Positions 37,101-45,890 of a DNA stretch of 64,000 nt are shown piece by piece. Both the position numbers and the translations under genes were made by a program. The stretch comes from Roseiarcus sp963820095. GTDB lineage: Bacteria; Pseudomonadota; Alphaproteobacteria; Rhizobiales; Beijerinckiaceae. Numbering within the stretch: the stretch's first letter is position 1; every line of letters starts with the position of its first letter. Below the pieces are notes generated by a model, which ran no database searches, was not told the DNA's origin, and saw nothing but the letters and a program-made list of their open reading frames with translations. Location of the stretch: contig CAWFZA010000015.1 of assembly GCA_963820095.1 (NCBI GenBank), positions 1 through 64,000 on the forward strand, in the 5' to 3' direction.

Positions 37101-37119
37101 AGCGCGGCTCAATGGCTGA
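34110..37119 (+). pseudogene. soxA: sarcosine oxidase alpha subunit, copy 1, N-terminal half broken repeatedly
   Basis: Should be a protein near 1000 residues with an NAD-binding/FAD half and a C-terminal aminomethyltransferase-like, folate-binding half. From about 35310 to the stop it is one clean frame (SGGWTPSVHLFSQSRGKLVF, RYTTTGMATDQGKLSNVNAL, RLMRVSFTGELGYEINVP, AEKGYVIVGQETDGTVTLA). From 34110 to 35310 the family sequence hops between frames at least five times: YQGYAGDTLASALIANGV, then RVTPNLRATQIELYD, DVLIVGGGPAGLAAALAA, IVVCDENPAFGGSLL, REVVLATGAIERPLA and VGERVVVATTHDSAYRAALE. The intact homologue is at 55310-58156. Decay or a local run of sequencing indels would both explain it. 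Confidence 0.85.
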
Positions 37120-37681
37120 CGCCACGCTCGAAGTCCGCTCGCCGCTCGAAGGTCTGACCTTTGCTACAAGCCCGCGTTTCACGCTGTCCGAAGCGCCGCC
37201 GGCCGCGCGCTTCATCTTACGCGGAGGCGAGTCCGTGCGCATCGCCTGCGGGATGGTCTTCGGCGCTGACTTGCCCGCGCAACTCGGCGTGGCGGGCGAA
37301 GGGAACAAGCGCGCGGCGCTATGGCTCGGCCCGGACGAGTGGCTGTTGATCACGGACAGCGCTGATGTGGCGACGATCGGCGATGTGCTGGAGTCCGTGC
37401 TCGAGGGGACCGCGCACAGTCTCGTCGACGTGTCCCATCGGCAGGTCGGCCTCATCGCCAACGGATCGGCCGCGGCGCGCGTCCTCAACGCAGGCTGCCC
37501 GCTCGATCTCCATCTCAAGGCGTTTCCGGTGGGGTTCGCGACCCGCACTCTGTTCGACAAAGTGGAGATCGTGCTCTGGCGCCGCGCTGAGATGGCCTTC
37601 CAACTGGAAGTCTGGCGTTCCTTCGCGCCCTATCTCGCGGCTTCGCTCGCCGAGGCGGCGCATGGAGCGCCGCAATGGTGA
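37112..37681 (+). CDS. soxG: sarcosine oxidase gamma subunit, copy 1
   Basis: 189-residue gamma subunit, frame intact. Family features include LWLGPDEWLLITDSADV, the HSLVDVSHRQVGLIANGSAA segment and LDLHLKAFPVGFATRTLFDK. It overlaps the soxA stop by eight bases, so it depends on the same transcript and coupling. With soxB, soxD and soxA broken, this subunit would have no complete copy-1 partners, unless it pairs with copy-2 subunits or the frame breaks are artefacts. Confidence 0.88.
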   Translation: MADATLEVRSPLEGLTFATSPRFTLSEAPPAARFILRGGESVRIACGMVFGADLPAQLGVAGEGNKRAALWLGPDEWLLITDSADVATIGDVLESVLEGTAHSLVDVSHRQVGLIANGSAAARVLNAGCPLDLHLKAFPVGFATRTLFDKVEIVLWRRAEMAFQLEVWRSFAPYLAASLAEAAHGAPQW

Positions 37682-37693
37682 ACGGCGGATTGC

Positions 37694-38282
37694 TTACACT
37701 TTCGCGGCGGGCGCCACCGATCCCGTTGCGCCCTCGCGAACTGCCGGATGGTGATCTTCGCAACCTCGGCGGCTGGAATGCCGCCCGCCGGATCGCGGCC
37801 CATCGCCTGAAGTGTTTCCGCAACCCAGCCGGGCGAGACCGTGTTCACCCGAATGGCGATCGACGGCTCCGCGGCGACCGCGCGCTCAAAGGCGTCGACC
37901 GCGGAATTGACGGTCGTGATAATCGCGCTGCCCGGAGCCGGATATTGCGATGCAAGACTGGTGGTCAGCGTGACCGCGCCGCCGGGCCGGACAGACTTCA
38001 GCCCGTGGCGGACGACATTGACCTGGCCCAACAGTTTATTGGCGAGGGAGAATGTCCAGTCCTCGTCCGTCAGCTGATCCCACGGCTTGAAGCGCGCCGC
38101 GCCGCCGGTGCAGATGATGCCGTCGACCATCCCGATCGAGCAAACAGCGCGGCAAGCGATTTGGGGTCCGAGATGTCGACGCGTTCGTCCGAACTGCGCG
38201 ATGCACGGATGCACTCGCTTTCGCCCAGCGCCTTGACGACCTCTTTGCCGATCAGCCCCGCGGCCCCAATGACCAAGATCAT
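37694..38282 (-). pseudogene. short-chain dehydrogenase, frameshifted
   Basis: A small SDR of about 200 residues. The start at 38282 reads MILVIGAAGLIGKEVVKALG (nucleotide-binding motif) and VDISDPKSLAALFA; after a shift near 38135 it continues MVDGIICTGGAARFKPWDQL, NVVRHGLKSVRPGGAVTLT, NSAVDAFERAVAAE and NTVSPGWVAETL. A second shift near 37735 restores the end EGATGSVAPAAKV with TAA at 37694-37696. The usual YxxxK is not obvious (the AIITTVNSAVDAF region lacks Tyr), as in some atypical SDRs. Convergent with soxG. Confidence 0.7.
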
Positions 38283-38298
38283 GCCTAAAACATTCTCC

Positions 38299-39219
38299 TC
38301 AATCTGGCTCGCCGCGAGAATGGAGACCCTTGGGCGTGAGCGCAAGCGACCTCAGCCGCGCGGCCTTGTCGCGCGCGTTCAACGCCTGGATCGCTTCGCG
38401 CGCCGCTGCCAGTCGGCGTCGCTCCAGTGGCGCAACTCGTAGAAATTGCCGCCGGTCGCCAGCGCCTCGGCGCCGTCCATGACGATGGTCTCGCCGGTGA
38501 GCCACTCGCAGCCGTCGGCCATCAGGAACGTCGCGAAGGTTCTGCAATTCCTCATCCGTCCGACGCGGCCCATCGGGTTGGCGCTTGCTGCGGACGCGCC
38601 GGGCTCCTCGCCGGGATTCAGGCGCTTGCTCATGCCCTCGGTCGGGATCTCGCCCGGCGCGATGGCGTTGAGGCGAATGCCATAGCGGGCCCATTCGACC
38701 GCGAGCGACTGGTCATCGCCTGGATCGCCGCCTTGCTCATCGCCGACGGCACGACGTACGGGCCGCCGTTGCGACCCAGGTCACGATGATCGAGACGACG
38801 CTGCCCTTCTGCTTGGCGGCGATCCAGCGCTTGCCCACCGCCTGCGTGACGTAGAAGGTGCCATGCATGACGATGTTGGCGATGGCGTCGAAGCCCGCGC
38901 GACGACAGGTCCTCGGTGCGCGAGATGAAATTGCCGGCGGCGTTGTTGACCAGCCCGGTCAGCCGCCCGATCGCGGAAGAGGTCCTCGACCATCTCGTCG
39001 ACCGCGGCCGGCATCACGGATGTCGACGCCGAAGCTCGAGACGCGCCCGCCATGCGCTCATCAGTCGGCGGCCGTCTCGTCGCAGACGCTCTTGCGCCGG
39101 CCGCAGATCGCGACCTCGGCGCCGAGGCCGAGGAACCGCTCCGCCATCGCCTTGCCGAGGCCGGTGCCGCCGCCGGTGACGAGGATCTTCTTGCCGGCAA
39201 ACAGGCCATCAACGAACAT
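38299..39219 (-). pseudogene. enoyl-CoA/dienoyl-CoA reductase-like SDR, multiply frameshifted
   Basis: The start at 39219 reads MFVDGLFAGKKILVTGGGTG and LGKAMAERFLGLGAEVAICG, the NAD(P)-binding Rossmann motif. Further family pieces are scattered over other frames, ending with MSKRLNPGEEPGASAASANP, ATFLMADGCEWLTGETIVMD and GNFYELRHWSDADWQRAREA. The pattern fits the 2,4-dienoyl-CoA-reductase-like SDR group. The middle third changes frame several times, so I give only outer limits. It ends 16 bases upstream of the smaller SDR's start on the same strand. Confidence 0.65.
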
Positions 39220-39352
39220 GGGGCGCCTCCCTGACTTCAACGGCATTATCGACCGCATTGAGGGCGAGGATCAAACGGATCCGCGGTTCGCCCTGGTTGG
39301 GTTCAGGGCGCGGCGAACGGAAAAATGACCGTATAAGTTTGAATTTATGACA

Positions 39353-39739
39353 TCAACCAATGCGAATATTTTCGAAACATGCGTGGGAGAATGAGAACAA
39401 AAACGCCGGGACGATCAAGCCAAAGGCAATATCGCGCACCAATGGTAGAAAGAAACGACTTAACGACGCGGGATATGGATGGCTAACGGACATGTCCGGG
39501 TAATATTGCGGATGCTTCGAATCGTAACACCCCTCATCAAGCTTGTGAAAGTCGTAGCAGGCTAAGAAAGCGTCGAACGATGTATCGCGCGGGTCACGCA
39601 CCATCTCGGTCCAGACCCCTGCCGGGTCGACGGGATGTTTAATGAAGCGGGCCAAACTGCCCGTAAAGAGTGGCACGAGTATCACCCCGAAAAGGCTGAG
39701 GGATAGGGCCAATCGTTTGATATTTACCTTTGTTTCCAA
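39353..39739 (-). CDS. hypothetical membrane protein
   Basis: 128 residues starting with TTG, preceded by AGAAGG. It has an N-terminal hydrophobic helix (LALSLSLFGVILVPLFTGSL) and a C-terminal one (IAFGLIVPAFLFSF), with a soluble loop between containing two Cys (ACYDFHKLDEGCYD). No family recognised. It lies 12 bases after the small frameshifted gene at 39752-40002, same strand, and is less GC-rich than its neighbours. Confidence 0.5.
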   Translation of the reverse strand: METKVNIKRLALSLSLFGVILVPLFTGSLARFIKHPVDPAGVWTEMVRDPRDTSFDAFLACYDFHKLDEGCYDSKHPQYYPDMSVSHPYPASLSRFFLPLVRDIAFGLIVPAFLFSFSHACFENIRIG

Positions 39740-39751
39740 GAGCCCTTCTGA

Positions 39752-40002
39752 TTAACCTTCAACGGAGGCAACGTAGTGAGCGCCATGCCCGGCCGTAAGC
39801 GTCTGTCGCGTTGCCCCTTGTGCCGGGCGAACTTCGAGAAGCGGGCTACGGCCAAAAGTCGCATCCACAATTTCATCGTGGGTCAAATCCTAGCGGCCAA
39901 GCGCTCCAGCAACAAACAGACCTTGGTCGCGCTTCCGCTAATCTGCCGTTCGAAGCCGATGGGCTTGTCGCCGTCGTAGCCAATCACTTTCCATTTCGGC
40001 AT
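39752..40002 (-). CDS. small conserved-looking protein, single-base frameshift
   Basis: From the ATG at 40002, with GGAAGG upstream, the frame reads MPKWKVIGYDGDKPIGFERQ and GSATKVCLLLERLAAR, then hits TGA. Shifting one base at about 39890 gives DLTHDEIVDATFGRSPLLEV and a natural end (HYVASVEG, TAA at 39752-39754). The total of 251 bases is not divisible by three, which fits one lost base. About 83 residues, function unknown. Confidence 0.55.
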
Positions 40003-40123
40003 TAGATAGCCTTCCGTTTAATATCAAACATAACACGGAGCATGGCAGCGGGATGCGCGTCAAGGCCACCGAGTTCCTGCCAAAGCCTACAACCGGAGCC
40101 CAAACAACCTCCCCCCGCCGCAT

Positions 40124-40798
40124 TTATCTCGGCGGCGGAAAGGCCAAAACGTCGCTCGTGTACGTCTCCACGACCTCGCTGAATGGCTCACCGTCTGGCG
40201 TCGAAAGCACTGCGCGATGCTCGAGCACATGGTCAGGAATCGCAAGCGGTTCTTTTTCGTCCTGAGCGGCCACTGCGCTCATCTCCCAGCCTTCCGGGAC
40301 CGGGCGCCACAACAAGTCCGCTGACAGCGTATGGCGGCGGAAATGAAGCGCCGCGACCGCCTTGCCGAACGGCGTATCGGTCGTGTCGAGCACATGGTTC
40401 ATCTCAGGCGTCATCCGCGCCGGCACGTACCAATTGTCAGCCTCGGACAGCACATGGTCGCCGCACTTGAGCCGAACGCGGCGATAGGAGAGCGGCTCAT
40501 CCGGCTTGACGTCGAGCGCGGCCCGCACTTCGGCGCTTGCCGGTTTGACTGCATCGCTCACCCGCTCGGCGACAATGCGCGGTGGATCGGCCAACCGGTG
40601 ATCGGCGCACCAGCGCTCGATGGTGAGCGTCGCGCTGTCATGGGCGAGAAGATCGGCGTTCAGCGTCTCGAGGAGCGCCAACGCTTCGAGCCGGCCGGTA
40701 AGACTGTTCGGCCAGGAAGCGGACTCGGCCGCGGGCGCGCTCGCCGTCATGAGAAATCCGACCGCAACACCTACTGCGCGCGATGACGTCCGCCTCAT
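40124..40798 (-). CDS. exported protein with chorismate-lyase-like fold
   Basis: 224 residues from the ATG at 40798. An N-terminal signal peptide (AVGVAVGFLMTASAPAAESA) is followed by a region resembling the UbiC/UTRA chorismate-lyase-like fold: LALLETLNADLLAHDSATLT, YRRVRLKCGDHVLSEADNWY and a terminal HRAVLSTPDGEPFSEVVETY. Signal-peptide-bearing relatives are found in alphaproteobacteria; their role is unclear and they probably do not make 4-hydroxybenzoate. It overlaps the ABC-F stop by four bases. A GC-rich hairpin spans its stop. Confidence 0.72.
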   Translation of the reverse strand: MRRTSSRAVGVAVGFLMTASAPAAESASWPNSLTGRLEALALLETLNADLLAHDSATLTIERWCADHRLADPPRIVAERVSDAVKPASAEVRAALDVKPDEPLSYRRVRLKCGDHVLSEADNWYVPARMTPEMNHVLDTTDTPFGKAVAALHFRRHTLSADLLWRPVPEGWEMSAVAAQDEKEPLAIPDHVLEHRAVLSTPDGEPFSEVVETYTSDVLAFPPPR

Positions 40799-42645
40799 CT
40801 TTCTTCCGCCTCGACTGACAGTTCGAACCACGCTTGCTCCGTTGCGATCAGAGCGCGCTCAAGCTCGGCGCGTTTACCCGCCAGTTCCGCGACCTTGAGC
40901 GCCTCGCTGCCGCGGGCGCTCGCCTGAGCAAGGGCGTTGTCCACCCGCCGCAGAAGATCATGGAAACGACTCATCTTGTCTTCGAGCGCCGCGATCTCAC
41001 GCTTGAGCGGCGCTGCCTCGCGCCTGAGTTTCGCCGCCAGCGGGGGCGCGCTTGTGCGCTTGCGTCTCTGTTCCGGTCGTTCATTCCCTCCGAGCACAAA
41101 CCGGCTGTAGTCGGCGACATCGCCCTCGAACGGCTTGACGGTTCCGTTCGCCGCCAGCCACAGCCGATCGACGCAGGCCTCGAGCAGACGACGGTCGTGC
41201 GACACCAGAATGCAGGCGCCTTCGTATTCGTTGATCGCCTCGATCAATTCCCCACGGCTGTCGATGTCGAGATGGTTGGTAGGCTCATCGAGAATGAGGA
41301 GCTGCGGGCCGTCGAAGGCGGCGAGGCCCATCATAAGGCGCGCCTTCTCGCCGCCTGAGAGGGACTCGACTCTGGTGTCGGCGCGCGCGCCGGAGAAACC
41401 GATCATCGCCGCCCGGCCGCGGATCTTCGATTCCGCTTCCCCGCGCATACGGTCGGCGACATGGTCGTAGACGCTGCCGCCAGGCTCGAGCTCGTCGATC
41501 TGATGCTGAGCGAAATAGCCGACCTGGAGACGGTTTGCGCGCACCATCCTTCCCGCCATCGGTTCGAGGCGCCCGGCGATCAGCTTGGCGAACGTCGACT
41601 TGCCGTTGCCGTTCTGTCCAAGGAGCCCGATGCGATCGTCGTCTGCAAGCGTGAGGTCGATGCGCCCGATGACCGCGCGGCCGTCATAGCCGGCGCTCAC
41701 CTTCTCCAGGGTCACGATCGGCGGGCTCAACCGCTTGGCGACCGGCGGCCACTTGAACGGTTGCACGGTCTCATCGACCACGGCCGCGATCGGCTCCATC
41801 CTCGCCAGCATCTTGAGCCGCGACTGGGCTTGGACCGCCTTCGACGCCTTGGCGCGAAATCGGTCGACGAAAGACTGCAGATGGGCGCGGCGCTCCTCCT
41901 GCTTCTTGGCGGCCTTGCCCGCGAGGATCTGCTGCTCGCGGCGCTGACGCTCGAAGCTCGAGTAACCGCCGGTCCATAAGGTCAGTTTGCCGCGGTCGAG
42001 GTGGAGGATCTGCTCGGCGACGTCGTCCAGCAGATCGCGGTCATGGCTGATGACGAGAATTGTAGCGGAGCAGCTCTTGAGGTAGTCGGTCAGCCACAGC
42101 ACGCCTTCAAGGTCGAGATAGTTGGTCGGCTCGTCGAGCAGCAGGATGTCGGGTTCGGAGAACAGCACCGCAGCGAGCGCGACCCGCATCCGCCAGCCGC
42201 CGGAAAATTCCTGAAGCGACCGGCCCTGCGCGGGCTCGTCGAAGCCGAGCCCTTTGAGGATCCGAGCCGCCCGCGCGGGCGCATTATGCGCCTCGATGTC
42301 GACCAGGCGCGTCTGGATCTCCGCGATGCGCTCCGGCGCGCTTGCCGTCTCCGCTTCCGCCATCAGCGCCTCGCGCTCGACGTCAGCGGAGAGCACGAAG
42401 TCGATCAAGCTTTCCGCGCCGGCCGGCGCTTCCTGCTCGACGCTGCCGATGCCCGCGGCCTTAGGGACGACGACCGCCCCGCCCTCTGACGCAAGTTCTC
42501 CGCGGATGAGCCGGAAGAGCGTGGTCTTGCCGGCGCCATTCCGCCCCACGAGCCCGACATGCGCGCCGGACGGCAGAGCGGCGGTCGCGTTGTCGATCAA
42601 GAGGCGTTCGCCAAGCCGATAAGTGAGGGCGCTGATATGCAGCAT
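40795..42645 (-). CDS. ABC-F family ATPase (Uup/YheS type)
   Basis: Soluble twin-ATPase protein of the ABC-F group, which acts on ribosomes or DNA repair, not transport. 616 residues from the ATG at 42645. Two nucleotide-binding domains: Walker A GRNGAGKTT and GQNGNGKST, signatures EFSGGWRMRVALA and LSGGEKARLMMG, Walker B LLLDEPTNYLD and LILDEPTNHLD, with the inter-domain linker between. The C-terminus (LKREIAALEDKMSRFHDLLR onward) is a coiled coil as in Uup/YheS. The frame is intact. Confidence 0.92.
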   Translation of the reverse strand: MLHISALTYRLGERLLIDNATAALPSGAHVGLVGRNGAGKTTLFRLIRGELASEGGAVVVPKAAGIGSVEQEAPAGAESLIDFVLSADVEREALMAEAETASAPERIAEIQTRLVDIEAHNAPARAARILKGLGFDEPAQGRSLQEFSGGWRMRVALAAVLFSEPDILLLDEPTNYLDLEGVLWLTDYLKSCSATILVISHDRDLLDDVAEQILHLDRGKLTLWTGGYSSFERQRREQQILAGKAAKKQEERRAHLQSFVDRFRAKASKAVQAQSRLKMLARMEPIAAVVDETVQPFKWPPVAKRLSPPIVTLEKVSAGYDGRAVIGRIDLTLADDDRIGLLGQNGNGKSTFAKLIAGRLEPMAGRMVRANRLQVGYFAQHQIDELEPGGSVYDHVADRMRGEAESKIRGRAAMIGFSGARADTRVESLSGGEKARLMMGLAAFDGPQLLILDEPTNHLDIDSRGELIEAINEYEGACILVSHDRRLLEACVDRLWLAANGTVKPFEGDVADYSRFVLGGNERPEQRRKRTSAPPLAAKLRREAAPLKREIAALEDKMSRFHDLLRRVDNALAQASARGSEALKVAELAGKRAELERALIATEQAWFELSVEAEER

Positions 42646-42855
42646 GGGCGGGCTTTTCGCGCGGCCCGCGCGCGCTGGCAAGATCGAGAACGCGCCCGGC
42701 CTCCGGATCGGCCTGGCGTGACATCGCAATTCGAACTAGCCGAGCAGGGTGTTAAAGAGCCTCGTGCAGGTCGTGAACGCTATTCGATGTCGGAGTCGGT
42801 GGGCGACGCGAAACCCTCCGAAGGACATATCGAAGCCGCGTGAAGGCGCGAGTGT

Positions 42856-42890
42856 AGGATCGCGCGCTCTTGCTGTTGGCGCGCGATCCT
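42856..42890 (-). terminator. strong hairpin after aqpZ
   Basis: AGGATCGCGCGC (42856-42867) pairs over 12 bp with GCGCGCGATCCT (42879-42890), 11-base loop. It starts seven bases past the aqpZ stop. No T-run follows, so it may be a terminator-like stem or transcript-protecting structure. The rest of 42646-42897 shows no gene. Confidence 0.6.
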
Positions 42891-42897
42891 GGTTCGC

Positions 42898-43608
42898 TCA
42901 GGCCTTGTTCGAAACGTCCAACATCGCTCCGGTGCGGAACAGAATGCCGGCTGCTCCGGCGCCGATGAGCGGGGCGATGATGAACAGCCAGAGCTGCGCG
43001 ACCCGCTCCGGCTTCGACGCGATTCCGATCAGAGCCGGGCCGATGGAACGAGCCGGATTGACCGACGTGCCGGTGATATTGATTCCGACTAGGTGGATAA
43101 CCACCAATGTGAGGCCAATGGCGAGGCCGGCGAAGCCGGTCGGCGCGATCGGATGGGTGACGCCAAGAATGCACACGAGGAACAGGAACGTTCCCACCAC
43201 TTCGAACACGAAGGCGGACACCACTTCGTACTCTCCGAGATAGCCCGGGCCCCAGCCGTTCTGGCCGAGCCCGCCATTCCAGCCCTGAGCCTTACCGGAC
43301 AGAATGACATAGAGCACCACCGCGGCGACGATCGCGCCCAAAACCTGAGCGATCCAGTAGCTGATCATCTCCGCGACGCTCATCCGGCCTGCGACATAAA
43401 CGCCAAAGCTCACCGCTGGATTGACGTGGCAGCCAGAGATCGGCCCGATGCCATAGGCCATTGCGACTATGGCGAAGCCGAAAGCGCTTGCGATGCCGAG
43501 AAGATCGACGGCCGTCGGCCCCGATCCCATGCCGCCGACCACAGCCGCCCCACAGCCGAAGAACACGAGCGCAAATGTCCCAATAAATTCAGCTACCTGC
43601 TTATTCAT
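42898..43608 (-). CDS. aqpZ: aquaporin Z
   Basis: Water channel of the MIP family in the inner membrane, 236 residues, six spans plus two half-helices. Both NPA boxes are intact: SGCHVNPAVSFGVY and TSVNPARSIGPAL. The N-terminal helix is VAEFIGTFALVFFGCGAAV. The selectivity-filter residues around the second NPA (NPARS) fit a water-specific pore. GGGAGG precedes the ATG. A single-gene unit bounded by a strong hairpin downstream. Confidence 0.94.
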   Translation of the reverse strand: MNKQVAEFIGTFALVFFGCGAAVVGGMGSGPTAVDLLGIASAFGFAIVAMAYGIGPISGCHVNPAVSFGVYVAGRMSVAEMISYWIAQVLGAIVAAVVLYVILSGKAQGWNGGLGQNGWGPGYLGEYEVVSAFVFEVVGTFLFLVCILGVTHPIAPTGFAGLAIGLTLVVIHLVGINITGTSVNPARSIGPALIGIASKPERVAQLWLFIIAPLIGAGAAGILFRTGAMLDVSNKA

Positions 43609-43809
43609 TATCCCCTCCCAGCTCGCGACCGAATCGCGAGATGCCCGTTATAGCTACGACTCGACCTTGAGAAAAGGCCGCAGCGAAGCCCCCTCCACCA
43701 GCGCCTGCTTCGTCCACGCACGGGCCGTTGCTTTCGCGCAGCCCGGAGATATATATGCCTCGCCCTTTTCATGACCCCTCAATGAACGACGCGGTTTCGC
43801 GTCGCGGAG

Positions 43810-44211
43810 TTGCCATTCCCCGTGCTGATCACTGCCGCCTACGCGCAAGCCACCGGCGCTGGCCCCTTTGGGGCAAGCGCCGACACGCTGGTCCAGCTGG
43901 TGCCGATCGTGGCGATGATCGCGATTGTCTATTTTGTGCTGTGGCGGCCGCAGCAACGGCGCGCCAAAGACCAGCGTGAAATGGTGCAGGCGGCGCGGCG
44001 CGGCGACGTCGTCGTGACCAGCGGCGGTCTGATCGGCAAGGTCACCAAGTCGGTTGACGACAACGAAGTCGAGTTCGAGATCGCTCCGAACGTGCGCGTG
44101 CGGCTCGCTCGCTCCGGCATTGCCGAAGTGCGCGCCAAGGGCGAGCCGGTCAAGGACGTGATCCCGCCGGTCAAATCACCGGCCGCCAAGAAAGATACGA
44201 CCAACCCTTGA
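43810..44211 (+). CDS. yajC: preprotein translocase subunit YajC
   Basis: Small inner-membrane partner of SecDF. One membrane helix (LVQLVPIVAMIAIVYFVLW) is followed by the conserved RPQQRRAKDQREMVQAARRG and DVVVTSGGLIGKVTKSVDD cytoplasmic domain. The start is not certain: TTG at 43810 gives 133 residues, and a GTG at 43822 is also possible. It begins a yajC-secD-secF unit, the standard order. Confidence 0.92.
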   Translation: MPFPVLITAAYAQATGAGPFGASADTLVQLVPIVAMIAIVYFVLWRPQQRRAKDQREMVQAARRGDVVVTSGGLIGKVTKSVDDNEVEFEIAPNVRVRLARSGIAEVRAKGEPVKDVIPPVKSPAAKKDTTNP

Positions 44212-44269
44212 GGGCGCGCGCCCAGTCCTAGGGCGTAGGTTGAGATTCTGCCTGAGAATAGAAAGTCTG

Positions 44270-45859
44270 ATGCTTCGTTTCGCGAACTGGAAATTGGCCT
44301 CGGTCCTGGCGCTCGTGGCGGCCGCGGTTCTGGTTATCCTGCCGAGCTTCATGCCAACCCAGGCGGTCGAGGCGCTCGCGGGGCGCTTCCCGAGCTTCGT
44401 TCCGCTGCGCCAGATCGTGCTCGGCCTCGATCTGCAAGGAGGCGCGTACCTATTGATGGAGGTCGACACACCCTCGGTGATCAAGGCGCAAGTCGAGGCG
44501 CTGCGCGACGACGTGCGGCAGAAACTGCGGGAGGGCAAGATCGGGATATCCGGCGGCATTACGGCTGAACCTCGGGCAGTCGTCGTGCACATCGCCGATC
44601 CGGCGGAGCGGGCCAAGGCGTTCGAGCTTCTTGGGTCGCTCAGCCAGCCGATCGGAGGCCCGCTCGCCGGCGGAAACGGCCGCACCCTTGACGTTACGCA
44701 GACAGCCGACGGCGTCCGGCTGGCGCTGACCGATGCGGCGATCGCCGACAAGGTGCGCCACGCGGTCGGGCAATCGATCGAAGTGCTCAACCGCCGCATC
44801 AACGCGATGGGCACCAAGGAGACCGTCATCCAGCAGCAGGGGCCGAACCGCGTGCTGATCGAGGCCCCGGGCAGCCAGGACACGACGGCGCTCAAGAACA
44901 TGATCGGCCAGACCGCCAAGCTCGAGTTCCGCCTGGTCGCCGATCCCGGCGATCCGCCGAATGAGGCGGAAACGCTGCCGATGCAGAAGGGCGGCGGCTC
45001 GGTTCAAGTGCAGAAGCGGGTCATGGTCGACGGCGGGGACCTGGTCGACGCGCAGCAGAGCTTCGACCAGCAGACCGGGGAACCGGACGTGACCTTCCGC
45101 TTCAACCTGCGCGGCGGGCAGAAGTTTGGCCAGGTCACGTCGGCAAACGTCGGTCGTCCCTTCGCCATCGTGCTCGACGGCAAGGTCATATCCGCGCCCG
45201 TCATCCGTTCGCCGATCACCGGCGGCACTGGCCAGATCACCGGCAATTTCAGCCTCGAGGAGGCCTCGAGCCTCGCGATTCTGCTGCGTGCTGGCGCGCT
45301 TCCGGCCAAGCTCACGGTGATCGAGGAACGCACGGTCGGACCAGGACTGGGCCAGGACTCGATCGACGCCGGGAAACGCGCGGCCTATGTCGGGGCGGCG
45401 CTGGTCGTCGTCTACATGATCGCTACCTACGGCATCTTCGGTGTGTTCGCCGATCTCGCGCTCGCAGTGCATATTCTCTTGATCTTCGCCTCGATGGTCC
45501 TCCTCGGCGCGACGCTGACGCTGCCCGGCATCGCGGGCATCGTCTTCACCATCGGCATGGCGGTCGATTCGAACGTCCTCATCTACGAGCGCATCCGCGA
45601 GGAGGCCCATCTCGGCCGCTCGGTGATTTCCGCGCTCGACGCCGGATTCCGCCGCGCCTTCGCGACCATCGTCGATTCTAACGTCACGATGTTCGTAGCA
45701 GCGCTCATCCTCTACCTGTTCGGCTCGGGCGCGGTGCGCGGCTTCGCCGTCTCGCTGGGCTTGGGCATTCTGACCTCGGTCATCACCGCCGTCACCATGA
45801 CGCGCATGATGATCGCGCTCTGGTATCACCGCACGCGGCCAAAGACGCTGCCGATATGA
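44270..45859 (+). CDS. secD: protein translocase subunit SecD
   Basis: Proton-motive-force-driven accessory of the Sec translocon, 529 residues from the ATG at 44270. N-terminal helix LASVLALVAAAVLVILPSF, the P1 domain begins LGLDLQGGAYLLMEVD, and NRRINAMGTKETVIQQQGPN lies in the periplasmic part. The C-terminal five-helix domain contains GIAGIVFTIGMAVDSNVLIY with the Asp essential for the proton path, followed by ERIREE. 58 bases after yajC; secF follows 31 bases later. Intact. Confidence 0.95.
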   Translation: MLRFANWKLASVLALVAAAVLVILPSFMPTQAVEALAGRFPSFVPLRQIVLGLDLQGGAYLLMEVDTPSVIKAQVEALRDDVRQKLREGKIGISGGITAEPRAVVVHIADPAERAKAFELLGSLSQPIGGPLAGGNGRTLDVTQTADGVRLALTDAAIADKVRHAVGQSIEVLNRRINAMGTKETVIQQQGPNRVLIEAPGSQDTTALKNMIGQTAKLEFRLVADPGDPPNEAETLPMQKGGGSVQVQKRVMVDGGDLVDAQQSFDQQTGEPDVTFRFNLRGGQKFGQVTSANVGRPFAIVLDGKVISAPVIRSPITGGTGQITGNFSLEEASSLAILLRAGALPAKLTVIEERTVGPGLGQDSIDAGKRAAYVGAALVVVYMIATYGIFGVFADLALAVHILLIFASMVLLGATLTLPGIAGIVFTIGMAVDSNVLIYERIREEAHLGRSVISALDAGFRRAFATIVDSNVTMFVAALILYLFGSGAVRGFAVSLGLGILTSVITAVTMTRMMIALWYHRTRPKTLPI

Positions 45860-45890
45860 GCGAGACGATACGCACAACGGAACCTGCGGT

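Noticed and set aside
40113..40138. CCGCCG...CGGCGG hairpin at the end of the chorismate-lyase-like gene as a terminator
   Set aside because: Six base pairs only, no T-run, and partly within coding sequence; too weak to list as a terminator.
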